A program made the position numbers and the translations under genes. Positions 25,850-35,001 of a stretch of 64,000 nt of DNA are shown one piece after another (position 1 is the stretch's first letter; the number at the start of each line of letters is the position of its first letter). The notes under the pieces were generated by a model. It searched no databases and was not told the origin of the DNA. It worked only from the letters and a program-made list of their open reading frames with translations. Source of the DNA: Streptomyces sedi (GTDB lineage: Bacteria > Actinomycetota > Actinomycetes > Streptomycetales > Streptomycetaceae); contig NZ_VDGT01000014.1 of assembly GCF_006335015.1 (NCBI RefSeq), forward strand, positions 1 to 64,000. Direction: 5' to 3'.

Positions 25850-26877
25850 TCATCGGACACCGGGACGTCAGGCGGGTGCTGGACGGCGCAGAGGACGCCG
25901 TTCTCGCGGCGGTGCGCCACGCCTATCTGCGGCACTCCGCGGGCGACACCGCGCTGCCGCACTCGGTCTTCCTCCGTTTCCCCGACAACCCGCACGACCG
26001 GATCATCGGGCTTCCCGGCTATCTCGGCGGCGGGGAGGGGCGCCGCCCGGTCGCCGGGCTGAAGTGGATCGCGTCCTTCCCCGGCAACGTCCCCGAGGGG
26101 ATGCCCCGCGCCTCGGCGACGATGATTCTCAACTCGCTGCTCACCGGCCGCCCGTTGGCCGTGCTGGAGAGCGCCACCATCTCGGCGCGCCGCACCGCCG
26201 CGAGCGCCGCCCTGGCCGCCGCCGCGCTGCCCGGCGTGCCCCGGGACACCGGAGTGAGCCTGGTCGGCTGCGGGGTGATCAACGCGGAGACCCTCCACTT
26301 TCTGCGTCTGACCGTCCCCGGCCTCTCCGAGGTGACGGTCTTCGACCTGGACCGGGAGCGCGCCGAGGCGTTCGCCGCGCGCTGCGCGCGACGGTACGGC
26401 GCGGCGTTGACCGTGCGGGTCGTCGACCGGGTCGAGTCGGCGCTGGTCGCGCACCGGCTGGTGAGCGTCGCCACCACGGCGGCCGTCCCACATCTCGACC
26501 TGGCGCCCTGCCGGCCGGGCACGCTGGTGCTCCACCTGTCGCTGCGCGACATCCGCATCCCGACCGTGCTCGCCGCCGACAACGTGGTCGACGACCCCGA
26601 CCATGTCTGCCGCGCGGCGACCTCCCTGCACCTGGCCGAACAGCGCGTCGGCCACCGGGAGTTCATCCGCACCACCGTCGGCGCGCTGCTGCGCGACCCG
26701 CACCCGGCGCCGCGCGCGGCCGAGCGGCTCACCGTCTTCTCCCCGTTCGGCCTCGGCGTGCTCGACCTGGCCGTGGCCGACCTGGTGCTGACCGGCGCCC
26801 ACCGCGCCGGCCTCGGCGTCCCCGTCCCCGACTTCCTGCCCGACCCCGAGGCGGAGGACCTCCCGAGCATCCCCTGA
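25843..26877 (+). CDS. sbnB: N-[(2S)-2-amino-2-carboxyethyl]-L-glutamate dehydrogenase, SbnB-type
   Basis: 344 residues, ornithine cyclodeaminase/mu-crystallin fold. SbnB oxidatively cleaves ACEGA with NAD to give L-2,3-diaminopropionate and 2-oxoglutarate. Visible features are PHSVFLRFPDNPHDRIIGLP in the substrate half, KWIASFPGNVPEGMPRASA near residue 70, and a Rossmann motif SLVGCGVINAETL near 140. The GTG start at 25843 lies inside the end of sbnA (GTGCTGA overlap), so the two are translationally coupled. The pair is known from staphyloferrin B, viomycin-type and sulfazecin pathways. The rest of the staphyloferrin system is absent. Confidence 0.93.
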   Translation: MLIIGHRDVRRVLDGAEDAVLAAVRHAYLRHSAGDTALPHSVFLRFPDNPHDRIIGLPGYLGGGEGRRPVAGLKWIASFPGNVPEGMPRASATMILNSLLTGRPLAVLESATISARRTAASAALAAAALPGVPRDTGVSLVGCGVINAETLHFLRLTVPGLSEVTVFDLDRERAEAFAARCARRYGAALTVRVVDRVESALVAHRLVSVATTAAVPHLDLAPCRPGTLVLHLSLRDIRIPTVLAADNVVDDPDHVCRAATSLHLAEQRVGHREFIRTTVGALLRDPHPAPRAAERLTVFSPFGLGVLDLAVADLVLTGAHRAGLGVPVPDFLPDPEAEDLPSIP

Positions 26878-26902
26878 CGCGCCCCCTGACGCGCCCACTC
26901 CG

Positions 26903-26939
26903 GAGCCGGCCGCCCCCACCCCTCGGGGGCGGCCGGCTC
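26903..26939 (+). terminator. Perfect 15-bp hairpin terminator after sbnB
   Basis: GAGCCGGCCGCCCCC (26903-26917) pairs exactly with 26925-26939 around a seven-base loop, 26 bases after the sbnB stop. It should end the mbtH-sbnA-sbnB transcript. There is no T-tract. Confidence 0.8.
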
Positions 26940-26955
26940 CCACGCCCGCGCGCCC

Positions 26956-27032
26956 GCCGTTCGCGCCCCGACTCCGCCGTTCGCGCCCCGACTCGCGCCG
27001 ACTCCCCGCCGTTCTCGCCGCCGACTCCCCGC
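26956..27032 (+). repeat. 20-bp tandem repeat upstream of the regulator genes
   Basis: GCCGTTCGCGCCCCGACTC occurs at 26956-26974 and 26976-26994 (20-base period), followed by degraded copies up to about 27032. It lies in the 267-base gap between the terminator and the first LuxR-type gene. It could be slippage or a binding platform. Confidence 0.65.
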
Positions 27033-27044
27033 CGCCGCCACGAA

Positions 27045-27064
27045 ATTGGGTGGCGATACCCCAT
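27045..27064 (+). promoter_or_regulatory. Imperfect palindrome, candidate operator of the LuxR regulators
   Basis: ATTGGGTGGC and GATACCCCAT (27045-27064) form an imperfect inverted repeat, seven of ten positions symmetric, about 80 bases upstream of the first LuxR start. It is the only AT-containing palindromic patch in this GC-rich gap. A self-regulatory site is a guess. Confidence 0.35.
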
Positions 27065-27144
27065 GTGCGCGGACCGCCGTTCGCCGACGCTGGAGGCAGT
27101 GGCTCGCGGGGTCTCCCGGGGCCGAGACCATGAGGAGGAACCCC

Positions 27145-27768
27145 ATGGGTGACCCGGTGCGCGTCAGCGTCGTCGCGACGGACCCCGTCCTGGAGGCCGG
27201 AACCCGCAGCGCCCTCGCCGCCAGCCCCGAGGTGTCCCTGGAGCCGAGCGCCACCCCCGCGGTCGCCGGGGACGCCCGGGTCGCGGTCGTGGTCGCCGAC
27301 CAGGTGGCGCCGTCCGTGCTCGACCTGGTGCGGGAGATCAGGGACACCCCGCCGCGTCCCGAGGTCGTTCTGGTGGTCGCCGACCTGACCCCGGCCGACG
27401 CCCTGCACGCGGTCGCCTCCGGCGTGCGCGGCGTGCTGCGCCGGCGCGAGGCCAGCGGCGCGCGCCTGGCGCACACCGTGCTCGCCGTCGCCGGCGGCGA
27501 CTGCACCGTCCCGATCGACCTGCTCGGCGAACTCCTGGGCGCCGGCTCGGAACCCCCCGCCCCCGCCTGGTCGGCGAACGGGCTGAGCGAACGCGAACGG
27601 GCCGTGCTGCGGCTGGTCGCCGACGGTATGGAGACCGGTGAGATCGCCAGGGAACTCTGCTACTCCACCCGCACCGTGACCACCGTCGTGCACGACATCA
27701 CCCACCGCTTCCGGCTGCGCAACCGCGCCCACGCCGTCGCCTACGCCCTGCGGGCGGGCCTGCTGTGA
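27145..27768 (+). CDS. LuxR/NarL-type regulator with degenerate receiver domain (first of two)
   Basis: 207 residues. Residues about 5 to 115 look like a response-regulator receiver (VRVSVVATDPVLEAGTRSAL at the start). However, the phosphoacceptor region reads VAVVVADQVAPSVLDLV and no clear D-x-x-M-P is present, so it is probably an orphan, phosphorylation-independent regulator. The C-terminal HTH (about 145-205) has the NarL signature LSERERAVLRLVADGMETGEIARELCYSTRTV. GAGGAGGAA precedes the ATG at 27145. It overlaps the next regulator by four bases (GTGA). It lies directly after the Dap genes and is probably the pathway-specific regulator together with its partner. Confidence 0.82.
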   Translation: MGDPVRVSVVATDPVLEAGTRSALAASPEVSLEPSATPAVAGDARVAVVVADQVAPSVLDLVREIRDTPPRPEVVLVVADLTPADALHAVASGVRGVLRRREASGARLAHTVLAVAGGDCTVPIDLLGELLGAGSEPPAPAWSANGLSERERAVLRLVADGMETGEIARELCYSTRTVTTVVHDITHRFRLRNRAHAVAYALRAGLL

Positions 27769-28364
27769 ACAGCCCGCACCCCCGGGGGGCCGCGCCCGAA
27801 GCCGCCGTCACCCTGCTCGCCGCGCCCGGCCGGCTGCGGACCACCGTCGCCACCGCACTGCGCCACGCCGGCGTCGCGCTCGCCCCGCGCGGCGCCCTGT
27901 CGGTGGCCGCCGGCGACAGCGTCCAGGACGCGCTGCGCGCGGGCCGCGCCGGCCCGGCCGGCCCGCACCTGGTGATCGCCAACACCGTGCGGCCCGAGGG
28001 CACGCGCACAGCCCTGCGCGCCGGCGTGCTCGTCATCCTCTCCCGCGCCGAGGCCACCCCCGCGCGGCTGCGCGCCGCCGTGCGCTCCGCCCACCACGGC
28101 GAGGGCCGGATGTCGCACGACACCCTGGTCCGCGTGCTGGCCGGCGCGGGACGCGACCTGCCGCAGCCCGACTCCCCGCTGACCGCGCGCCAGACCGCCG
28201 TGTTGGCCCTGGTCGCCGAGGGGCAGGGCAACGCCGCCATCGCCCGTGCCCTGTCCTGCTCCGAGCACACCGTCAAGAACGTCCTCTACGACCTGATGGC
28301 CCGCCTCCAGGTCCGCAACCGCTCCCAGGCCGTCGCCCACGCCGTCCGCTCCGGCCTGATCTGA
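27765..28364 (+). CDS. LuxR/NarL-type regulator with degenerate receiver domain (second of two)
   Basis: 199 residues; GTG start at 27765 overlaps the stop of the first regulator (GTGA), so the two proteins are co-translated and may work as a pair. The N-terminal half resembles a receiver but shows HLVIANTVRPEGTRTALRAG where the acceptor aspartate should be. The C-terminal HTH reads LTARQTAVLALVAEGQGNAA then SCSEHTVKNVLYDLMARL. It ends the rightward cluster genes; the next gene is convergent. It is probably a cluster activator, but its target sites are unknown. Confidence 0.82.
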   Translation: MNSPHPRGAAPEAAVTLLAAPGRLRTTVATALRHAGVALAPRGALSVAAGDSVQDALRAGRAGPAGPHLVIANTVRPEGTRTALRAGVLVILSRAEATPARLRAAVRSAHHGEGRMSHDTLVRVLAGAGRDLPQPDSPLTARQTAVLALVAEGQGNAAIARALSCSEHTVKNVLYDLMARLQVRNRSQAVAHAVRSGLI

Positions 28365-28412
28365 ACGACCGGGCGAGCGCCCCCGTGCACGCCCCCGCGC
28401 GCACGCCGGGGC

Positions 28413-29768
28413 TCACCCCCTGCTGGCCTCCGACGCCCGGGAGGTGCCCAGGGAGGTGCTCCGGGAGGTGCCCAGGGAGGTGTCCCGTGCCTCCGAGCCG
28501 TCCGGCGTCTCGGAGGTGTCCCGCGTCCGGGCGGCCGGCTCCGGCCCCGGCCTGGCCTCCGGCCGTTCCCCCGGCGCGGAACGGGTCTCGTCCGGCGTCT
28601 CGGAGCGGAAGGCCCAGCGGAGGTCCGGCTCGGTCACCGGCCGCAGCAGCCGGCGGACCGGCGGGGAGCACATCAGCGTGACGGCCAACGCGGTGACCAG
28701 CGACAGCAGAACGGTGCCGGCCGGGTCGTGCGGCCAGGAGTAGGCCTCGAAGAACCCGCCGTACTCGGCGCCCGTCAGCAGGAAACCGTGCAGCAGATAG
28801 CCGCAGATCGTGCCGGCCCCCAGCACCGTGAACCAGGTGCGCCGCGCCGGCACCCACGCCAGGAACGCCGCCGTCAGCAGCATCGCGCAGCCGAAGAGGG
28901 ACAGGGACATGATCGGACCGTTCCACCAGGGCTCGCCCAACTCCTGGGCGCTGGCCCGGCGGTAGAACCAGTCGGTCTCCACCCGGGGCACCGCCCAGTA
29001 CGCGGTGAGCGCGGCGGCGGCCACCACCGGCACCGACAGCAGCCGCACCTCCCGGCGCCGCACCCACTCCAGGTGCTCGCGCCGCAGGCACAGGCCCACC
29101 ACGAAGCACGGCAGGAACTGCAGCGTCCGCTGGAGGTCCAGGTCCTGCCCGATGGCGGGCGAGGTGGTGGCCAACGCGGCCACCAGCAGCGCCAGCGGCA
29201 GCGGGTGGCGCAGCCGCCGCCACAGCGGTGCCGTCAGCCGCCACACGAAGAGCGCCGCCAGGAACCAGGTCAGATACCAGGGGTCCAGCAGGCTGATCGG
29301 ATGGTTCGGGTCGTCGCCGAAGCGGCGCTCGAAGAGGGAGTACGCCGTCTCGAAGACGACGTAGGGCACCACCACGCCGGACACCAGCCGCCGCAGCTGG
29401 CGCGGGCTGCCGGTGAAGCTCCGCGAGAGATAGCCGCAGATGAGGATGAACGCCGGCATGTGGAAGGTGTAGACGAAGAGGTACAGGGCCCGGAGCGTTT
29501 GGCTCTCCTCCAGCGGCTCCCAGGCGTGGCCGACCGCCACCAGGACGATCAGCAGGTACTTGGCGTTGTCGAGGAAGGCGTCCCGGCCGTCGGCCGGCGC
29601 GCCCCCCTCGCGGGTCCGAGCGGTCCGAGCGGTCCCAGCGTTCCGAGCACTCCAGGCACGCCGGGTACTTCGGGCACTCCGAGCGGGCGGACGCGGGGCG
29701 TGGGGGACGCCGGTCTGCGGTTCCTGCGGCACGACTTCTCTTTCTCGTGAGGGAGCGGGGCGACTCAC
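28413..29768 (-). CDS. Membrane acyltransferase (acyltransferase 3 family) with repetitive tails
   Basis: 451 residues from a GTG at 29768; a GTG at 29732 has a better ribosome site (GAGAAAGAGAAG) and would remove 12 residues. About ten membrane segments are present. The family start FLDNAKYLLIVLVAVGHAWE lies near residue 64 and a conserved Arg/His region, FVYTFHMPAFILICGYLS, near 101. The family transfers acyl groups to cell-surface sugars or antibiotics; the substrate here is unknown. Both ends are low complexity: an Ala/Arg/Ser/Thr-rich N-terminus and a C-terminal tail containing TSLGTSR twice. It is convergent with the regulators, so it may lie just outside the NRPS cluster, although tailoring of the peptide cannot be excluded. 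Confidence 0.8.
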   Translation of the reverse strand: MSRPAPSREREVVPQEPQTGVPHAPRPPARSARSTRRAWSARNAGTARTARTREGGAPADGRDAFLDNAKYLLIVLVAVGHAWEPLEESQTLRALYLFVYTFHMPAFILICGYLSRSFTGSPRQLRRLVSGVVVPYVVFETAYSLFERRFGDDPNHPISLLDPWYLTWFLAALFVWRLTAPLWRRLRHPLPLALLVAALATTSPAIGQDLDLQRTLQFLPCFVVGLCLRREHLEWVRRREVRLLSVPVVAAAALTAYWAVPRVETDWFYRRASAQELGEPWWNGPIMSLSLFGCAMLLTAAFLAWVPARRTWFTVLGAGTICGYLLHGFLLTGAEYGGFFEAYSWPHDPAGTVLLSLVTALAVTLMCSPPVRRLLRPVTEPDLRWAFRSETPDETRSAPGERPEARPGPEPAARTRDTSETPDGSEARDTSLGTSRSTSLGTSRASEASRG

Positions 29769-30159
29769 GAGACCCGGTGCGCTGCGCGCGGCGGGACGGC
29801 GGGGAACACGCCAGGTGGGGCCGACGTACCGACCAGCCCCTGCCAGGAGGCCGGACTGGGCCTCTACCCGCCACCGTAACAGGAACGTTATCTACCAGGG
29901 CAACCCCCCGCCCCCTCCCTCCCCGTCCGGGAACGCACGGTTCACGGGGGTTTGTCGGGCGCTCCTTGACCCTGCCCCCGGGGCACGGTGTGAGCTGGAA
30001 ACCAGGACCCGGGGGGCCGAGCCAACGACCCCGGCGCCACGGGCGGTTGACCGCCGCCGCGGAAGAGCCGCGCCGGGGGGCCGTTACCCACCGTGCCCCA
30101 CCGTGCCCCACCGCGCCCCCACGACGCGTCCTCCGACGCCTCTACCGGAAGGGAACCCC
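29769..30159. other. Divergent intergenic region, no gene seen
   Basis: 391 bases between the leftward acyltransferase and the rightward peptidase. It contains a relatively AT-rich patch with GTAAC and GTTAT half-sites near 29877-29896 and a 10-base tandem repeat CCGTGCCCCA at 30091-30110. I could not identify confident promoters or a small gene. Confidence 0.5.
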
Positions 30160-31737
30160 ATGCTGACCCGGACCCGCCCCTCGCGCCGAGCGAAGGGCGG
30201 CCTCGTCGCCACGGCGCTGCTGCTGCCGCTCACCGCGTGCTCCTCCGACGCCGACCCGGACGGGGAGGCGCACGACGGGGCGCGGACCTCGGGACTGGAG
30301 GAGTTCCACGCGCAGGAACTGGCGTGGGAACCGTGCGAGGGGTACGCCAACACAGCCGCCGAGTCGACCGTCTACGACGCGGTCGAGGGGATGGAGTGCG
30401 CCCTGCTGACCGTGCCCCTGGACCACGAGGACCCCGACGGCGAGACCCTGCGGCTGGCGGTCAACCGCGTGCCGGCCGGGGGCGAGGCGATCGGCTCCCT
30501 GGTGACGAACCCGGGCGGCCCCGGCGGCTCCGGCCTCTTCGGCGCCGCCACCACGAGCCTCACGCTCGCCGAGAGCCCGATCACCGAACGCTTCGACGTG
30601 GTGGGGTTCGACCCGCGCGGGGTGGGCTCCTCCGAGCCCGCCGTCGACTGCTACTCCGACGCGGAGGCCGACACCGGCGACGTGCCGCTCAGCAGCCAGG
30701 GCAACACGGTCCAGTGGACCGAGGAGGAGACCCGCGCGCTGATGGAACGCTGCGCTGAGGGCTCCGGCGGCATCGAGGTGCTCACCCGCCTCGGCAGCCG
30801 CGACGCCGCCCGCGACATGGACATCCTGCGCGCCGCCCTCGGCGACGAGAAGCTGAGCTTCCTCGGCCAGAGCTACGGGACGCGGCTCGGCGCCGTCTAC
30901 GCCGAACAGTTCCCCGAGCGGGTGCGGGCCATGGTCCTGGACGGTGCGATCGACCCCATGCAGGGCACGTACGAACGCCGGGTCGGCGCCTACGCCGGAT
31001 TCCAGGGCGCCTTCGAACGGATGGCGGCGGACTGCGCCGAACGCGGCGGCTGCCCGCTGGGCGACGTCCCGGCGCTGGCGACCGAGAGGTTCCAGGAGCT
31101 CGTCCGCCCGCTCTTCGAGGAGCCGGTCCCCGCCCTCGACCAGCGGCTCACCTTCGACAGCGCGGTCGGCGGGGTGATCGCCGGCCTCTACAGCGAGGAG
31201 GCCTGGCCGCTGATCACCGACGGCCTCGCCGAACTCCGCGAGGGCAGGGGCGACATCCTGCTCCAGCTCAACCGCGACTTCGCCGGCCGCGACGAAGAGG
31301 GCGCCTGGCCCAACATGTCGGAGGCCAACTACGCGATCAACTGCGCGGACGAGGAACGGCTGAGCCCGGAACAGGGCGCCGAACTCCGCACCGCGGTCCT
31401 GGACTCCGCGCCGTTCACCGACCCGGGCGTCGACGTCACCGACGGCGTCCGCGACTCCTGCGAGCACTGGCCCGTCGAGCCCAGCCTGGGGTACCCGTAC
31501 GCGCAGGACATCGAGGGCCTGCCCGAGACCCTGGTCGTCTCGATCACCGGCGACCCCACCACCCCGCACCAGGGCGGCGTCAACCTCGCCGAGACCCTCG
31601 GCGGCTCCCTGCTCACCGTCGAGGGCGAGGGCCACACCGTCGTCAGCTCCGGCGCCAACGCCTGCGTCAACGAGGCCGCCGCCGCCTACCTGATCGACCT
31701 GACCGCCCCCGAGGACGGCGCCACCTGCGCCCAGTGA
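30160..31737 (+). CDS. Secreted tripeptidyl-aminopeptidase-like alpha/beta-hydrolase lipoprotein
   Basis: 525 residues, typical of the Streptomyces Tap/SlpD/SlpE serine peptidases. It has an N-terminal export signal with a lipobox ending LTAC (Cys27), so it is anchored outside the membrane. The oxyanion region VTNPGGPGGSG lies near residue 112, the nucleophile is in LGQSYGTRLG near 233, the Asp in SITGDPTTPHQGG near 467 and the His in EGEGHTVVSSG near 490. The family removes N-terminal tripeptides from secreted proteins. GGAAGGGAA precedes the ATG. A role in maturing the NRPS product is possible but not supported by its position. Confidence 0.9.
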   Translation: MLTRTRPSRRAKGGLVATALLLPLTACSSDADPDGEAHDGARTSGLEEFHAQELAWEPCEGYANTAAESTVYDAVEGMECALLTVPLDHEDPDGETLRLAVNRVPAGGEAIGSLVTNPGGPGGSGLFGAATTSLTLAESPITERFDVVGFDPRGVGSSEPAVDCYSDAEADTGDVPLSSQGNTVQWTEEETRALMERCAEGSGGIEVLTRLGSRDAARDMDILRAALGDEKLSFLGQSYGTRLGAVYAEQFPERVRAMVLDGAIDPMQGTYERRVGAYAGFQGAFERMAADCAERGGCPLGDVPALATERFQELVRPLFEEPVPALDQRLTFDSAVGGVIAGLYSEEAWPLITDGLAELREGRGDILLQLNRDFAGRDEEGAWPNMSEANYAINCADEERLSPEQGAELRTAVLDSAPFTDPGVDVTDGVRDSCEHWPVEPSLGYPYAQDIEGLPETLVVSITGDPTTPHQGGVNLAETLGGSLLTVEGEGHTVVSSGANACVNEAAAAYLIDLTAPEDGATCAQ

Positions 31738-31804
31738 CCGGCCCCCGCGCGGCGCCCGCGTGACGCGCCCCGTGCGGCGCCCGCGGCACGCCCGCGCCCG
31801 CCGC

Positions 31805-34735
31805 TCAGCCGGACTCCGCGTCGCCCTCGAACGCCCCCGCGCCACCGGGGCCTTCGAGGGCGAGCGCGATCCAGATGCACTTGCCGTCCTCGGTGAAGAA
31901 CGAGCCCCACGCCTCCGCCGTCTGCGCGACCAGCAGCAGCCCCCTGCCCTCCTCCGCCAGCAGGTTCAACGGCCGCAGCCGGGGCGCCGACTGGCTGTGG
32001 TCGTACACCTCGACGACCAGCCGGTCCGTCAGACGCAGCAGCCGCAGCCGGATCGGCCCCGAGGCGTGCCGCACGGTGTTGCTCACCAGCTCGCTCACCG
32101 ACAGCTCGGCGACGAACACCAGCTTCTCCAGGCCCAGTTCGACCAGCCGCTCCGCCAGCCAACGCCGCGCCAGCCCCGCCGACGCCGGCTCGCACGGCAG
32201 CTTGATCGTCGCCTGCCGCCCCGGAGGCAGCCGGTCCAGCCGCGCCAGCAGCAGCGTGGCGCCGCTCTCCGGCGCCTCGCCCATCGAGTCCCAGACCCGT
32301 TCGCAGCGCTCCTCCAGCAGGGGCAGCGCCCGTTCCGCCGGCGCCCCCGCCACCGCCTCCAACGCCCCGGCCGGCGCCCGGGCCGGCCGTTCACCCGCGC
32401 CGTCCACGGTCAGGGAGGCGGTGGAGACACACAGCAGCGAGCCGGGCGCCACCTCGGTCCGCCACGTCGTGTAGGGGATGGCCGAAGCCCCCAACGGCAC
32501 CCCGACCGGGACCCGGCACACCTCCGTGCGGCCGTCGGGTGACGTCAGCAGCGGAACGGGATGCCCGGCACTGAGCACGTCCAGCCGCCCGCTGGTCGCG
32601 TCGTAGAGCGCCAGAAGGAGGGTGGGGCACGGCGCCTCCGGGTCGCGCCCCAGCCTGGTCACCACCTCGCACTCGCTGACCTGCGCCGCCAGCTCGTCCA
32701 ACGGCTGGTCCAGGCGCGCCAGTTCGGAGACCGTGGTGCGCAACTGCCCCATCGCGACGGCCGCCCGCAACCCGTCGCTGCCGATGCTCGCGCTGACCAG
32801 CAGCGTCCGCGCGCTCGGCAGCGGCAGCGCCGCGCTCCAACTCCCGAACCGGTCCGCCTGGCGCAGCGGGTGCCGCCGCGCCGCGACCGTCACCCCGACC
32901 GGCATCGGCAGCTCCCACGGGCGCAGCGCCTGCCGCAGCGCCTGCGCCCTGGAGTGCTCCCGGTCGAACAACCGCCCGCGCTCCAACGACTGGGCCAGCA
33001 GCCCGCCGAGCGTCGCCAGCAGGCTGAACTCCTCGGTGCCGAGGGCGTGCGGCCGGTTCCAGGACAGGACGCAGTGCCCCACCTTCTCGTTCGCCACGGC
33101 CAGCGGCAACGAGAACCACGCCTGCCGGCCCCCGGCCCGCACCACGTCCGCGATCTCCGGCGCCCGCCGGGTCAGCTCCTCGGGCGAGCCGTAGAACGTG
33201 GGCGCCTCCGAGGCCGGGAACCCGCGCCCCATGGGCGCCACCCCGCTCTCCTCCAACTCCCGCAGCCGCTCGGCGCTGTAGCCGGCGGAGCCGATCAGCT
33301 CGGTCGCCTCCGCCTGGTACTGGTAGACGAGCAGCCCGTCCGCGTCGACCATCGGCAGCACATGCTCCGCGACGGCCGCCGCCGCGTCCTTCGCCCGCAC
33401 CGCGCGGGCCATCGCCTCCCGGAAGCGGTCCACCTGCTGGGCACGCAGCGCCGCCGCCCGTTCCGTGTCGTGCTGGGCGCTGATGTCCATCAACTGGACG
33501 GCGATGTGCTCCCCGATGCGTCCCGAACGGGCTCGCCAGGCACGCGGCGCCGGCGCCACGGCCGCCGGGGCGGTGAACTCGTGGGTGACCAGCGTCCCGG
33601 CGGAGGCGAACGCGGCGTCCAGGACGGCCCGCGCGTTCTCCTCACCCGCACGGCCACCGACGAACCACCCCGCCACGTCCTCCGGATGGCCCGGGTCGTA
33701 TGCCGCGGCCATCGCGTTCGCCGCCCGGTTGGACCAGATCACCTCGCGGTCGGCGAGAAAGGTGTAGAGCGGGTCGGGATGGTTCTCCAGCAGCGTCGGC
33801 AGCCACTGGAGCACCGAGTGCGAGGAGGTGATGTCCCAGGAGTGCCCCTCCAGCCGGGTCGGCACGCCCTGCGCGTCGAACCTGAACTGCCCGCGCAACG
33901 AGAGCCAGTTGCTGTGCCCCGAGGTGTCCCGCACCCGGAACTCCACGGCCAGCACCTTCCGTTCGGCGATGGCACGCCGCACGTCGGCCTCCACCGCCGG
34001 CCGGTCGTCCGGGTGGACCCGGGCCATCAGGGTGCCCGCCCTGTGGTCCCAATGCTCCGGGTCGAGGCCCGCCAGCCGCAGCAGCGGCGCCGCCTCGGGA
34101 CCGTGCTCCATCAGCCCGGTGGCCAGGTCCCAGGACCACATCGCCACCGGAACGCTCCGCGTCCGCGAAGCGGCCGTCGGCGTCGGCCGCCGCCACGGCG
34201 CCGGCTCCCCGGGACGCTGGTGGGCGACCGACCCCAGCCGCTCGCCCGCCACCTCGGCCAGCCGCCGCAGAAACGCGCGCCGCGGCTCGGGCGGGTCGGC
34301 CGCCAGCACGGAGAGCACCCCGGCCGGCCCCTCGTCCCCCCACACCGGCAGCGCCAGCACCCCCACGCGCTCCACCGCACCCCAGGCCGAGCCCTCCGGC
34401 TCGCCACCGGGCGGCCACGCGGCTGCCCAGCGGAGCCCGCCCTCGCGCAGCGCGACGGCGGGCGCGGTCGGGGACTCCTCGGGCAGCAGGTCCCAGCGCC
34501 TGGCGACCGTGACCGGCAGCCCGACCACGGTGGCCAGCCGCAGCGGCACGCCCGCGCCCTGCCGGAGATGGGCGAAGCCCCCGAGACCGCCGGTGCCGGC
34601 CACGGCGTGCTGCACGGCCAACCGCAACAGCTCCACCTCGGCGGTGACCTCGACGCCGGCCAGCGTCCCGAGGCGAATCAGATCCGCAGCGTCATCAAAC
34701 AAGCGAAGCTCCGCGACATGCCGGTGGGGTGACAC
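31805..34735 (-). CDS. Multi-sensor SpoIIE-type phosphatase (GAF-PAS-PAS-GAF-PP2C-HATPase)
   Basis: 976 residues from a GTG at 34735. Domains in order: an N-terminal GAF-like region (about 1-150), a PAS fold with WDLATGLMEHGPEA near 180 and a PAC-like tail ending in HSWDIT, a second PAS starting PDPLYTFLADREVIWSN, a GAF domain (about 420-560), a PP2C/SpoIIE domain (about 590-790, with SGRLDVLSAGHPVPLL) and a C-terminal anti-sigma-type ATPase with N-box ELVSNTVRHA. Such proteins control anti-anti-sigma factors in Streptomyces stress and development. It combines phosphatase and kinase domains, so it may act on its own partner cycle; no antagonist gene is adjacent. It is convergent with the peptidase gene. 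Confidence 0.88.
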   Translation of the reverse strand: MSPHRHVAELRLFDDAADLIRLGTLAGVEVTAEVELLRLAVQHAVAGTGGLGGFAHLRQGAGVPLRLATVVGLPVTVARRWDLLPEESPTAPAVALREGGLRWAAAWPPGGEPEGSAWGAVERVGVLALPVWGDEGPAGVLSVLAADPPEPRRAFLRRLAEVAGERLGSVAHQRPGEPAPWRRPTPTAASRTRSVPVAMWSWDLATGLMEHGPEAAPLLRLAGLDPEHWDHRAGTLMARVHPDDRPAVEADVRRAIAERKVLAVEFRVRDTSGHSNWLSLRGQFRFDAQGVPTRLEGHSWDITSSHSVLQWLPTLLENHPDPLYTFLADREVIWSNRAANAMAAAYDPGHPEDVAGWFVGGRAGEENARAVLDAAFASAGTLVTHEFTAPAAVAPAPRAWRARSGRIGEHIAVQLMDISAQHDTERAAALRAQQVDRFREAMARAVRAKDAAAAVAEHVLPMVDADGLLVYQYQAEATELIGSAGYSAERLRELEESGVAPMGRGFPASEAPTFYGSPEELTRRAPEIADVVRAGGRQAWFSLPLAVANEKVGHCVLSWNRPHALGTEEFSLLATLGGLLAQSLERGRLFDREHSRAQALRQALRPWELPMPVGVTVAARRHPLRQADRFGSWSAALPLPSARTLLVSASIGSDGLRAAVAMGQLRTTVSELARLDQPLDELAAQVSECEVVTRLGRDPEAPCPTLLLALYDATSGRLDVLSAGHPVPLLTSPDGRTEVCRVPVGVPLGASAIPYTTWRTEVAPGSLLCVSTASLTVDGAGERPARAPAGALEAVAGAPAERALPLLEERCERVWDSMGEAPESGATLLLARLDRLPPGRQATIKLPCEPASAGLARRWLAERLVELGLEKLVFVAELSVSELVSNTVRHASGPIRLRLLRLTDRLVVEVYDHSQSAPRLRPLNLLAEEGRGLLLVAQTAEAWGSFFTEDGKCIWIALALEGPGGAGAFEGDAESG

Positions 34736-34808
34736 ACCGTCATAACACGGAGCGCGGTGGACACACTCCCACGAACCCGGCCTGCCCCCACCCACCCCCC
34801 TAACGGTC

Positions 34809-34897
34809 GACTGTTCACGTGCGTGGCCTGGGTGGGGTGTCGGGTGCGGTCCGTCGTGGGGTGCTCGCGCAGCTCCCCGCGCCCCTTGCGGGGGCCG
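34809..34897. repeat. Partial copy of dispersed hairpin repeat
   Basis: The sequence GACTGTTCACGTGCGTGGC at 34809-34827 is identical to the unit junction near 24178-24196. The left arm of the hairpin follows at 34863-34887 (one change). The right arm is missing, so this is a truncated copy. The rest of the 34736-35001 gap shows nothing recognisable. Confidence 0.75.
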
Positions 34898-35001
34898 GGG
34901 TGGTCCTTCACCTCGGCCCGACGCGCGGCGAGGGGCCGGACGGCACGCGTTTCCGCGCCGCCCGGCCCCTCGGCCCCTCCACGAGTCGGTCCCTCGACGA
35001 G

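Noticed and set aside
24809..26877. Staphyloferrin B-type siderophore cluster suggested by SbnA/SbnB
   Set aside because: No NIS synthetases, citrate synthase or uptake genes are present; the pair is better explained as Dap supply to the NRPS.
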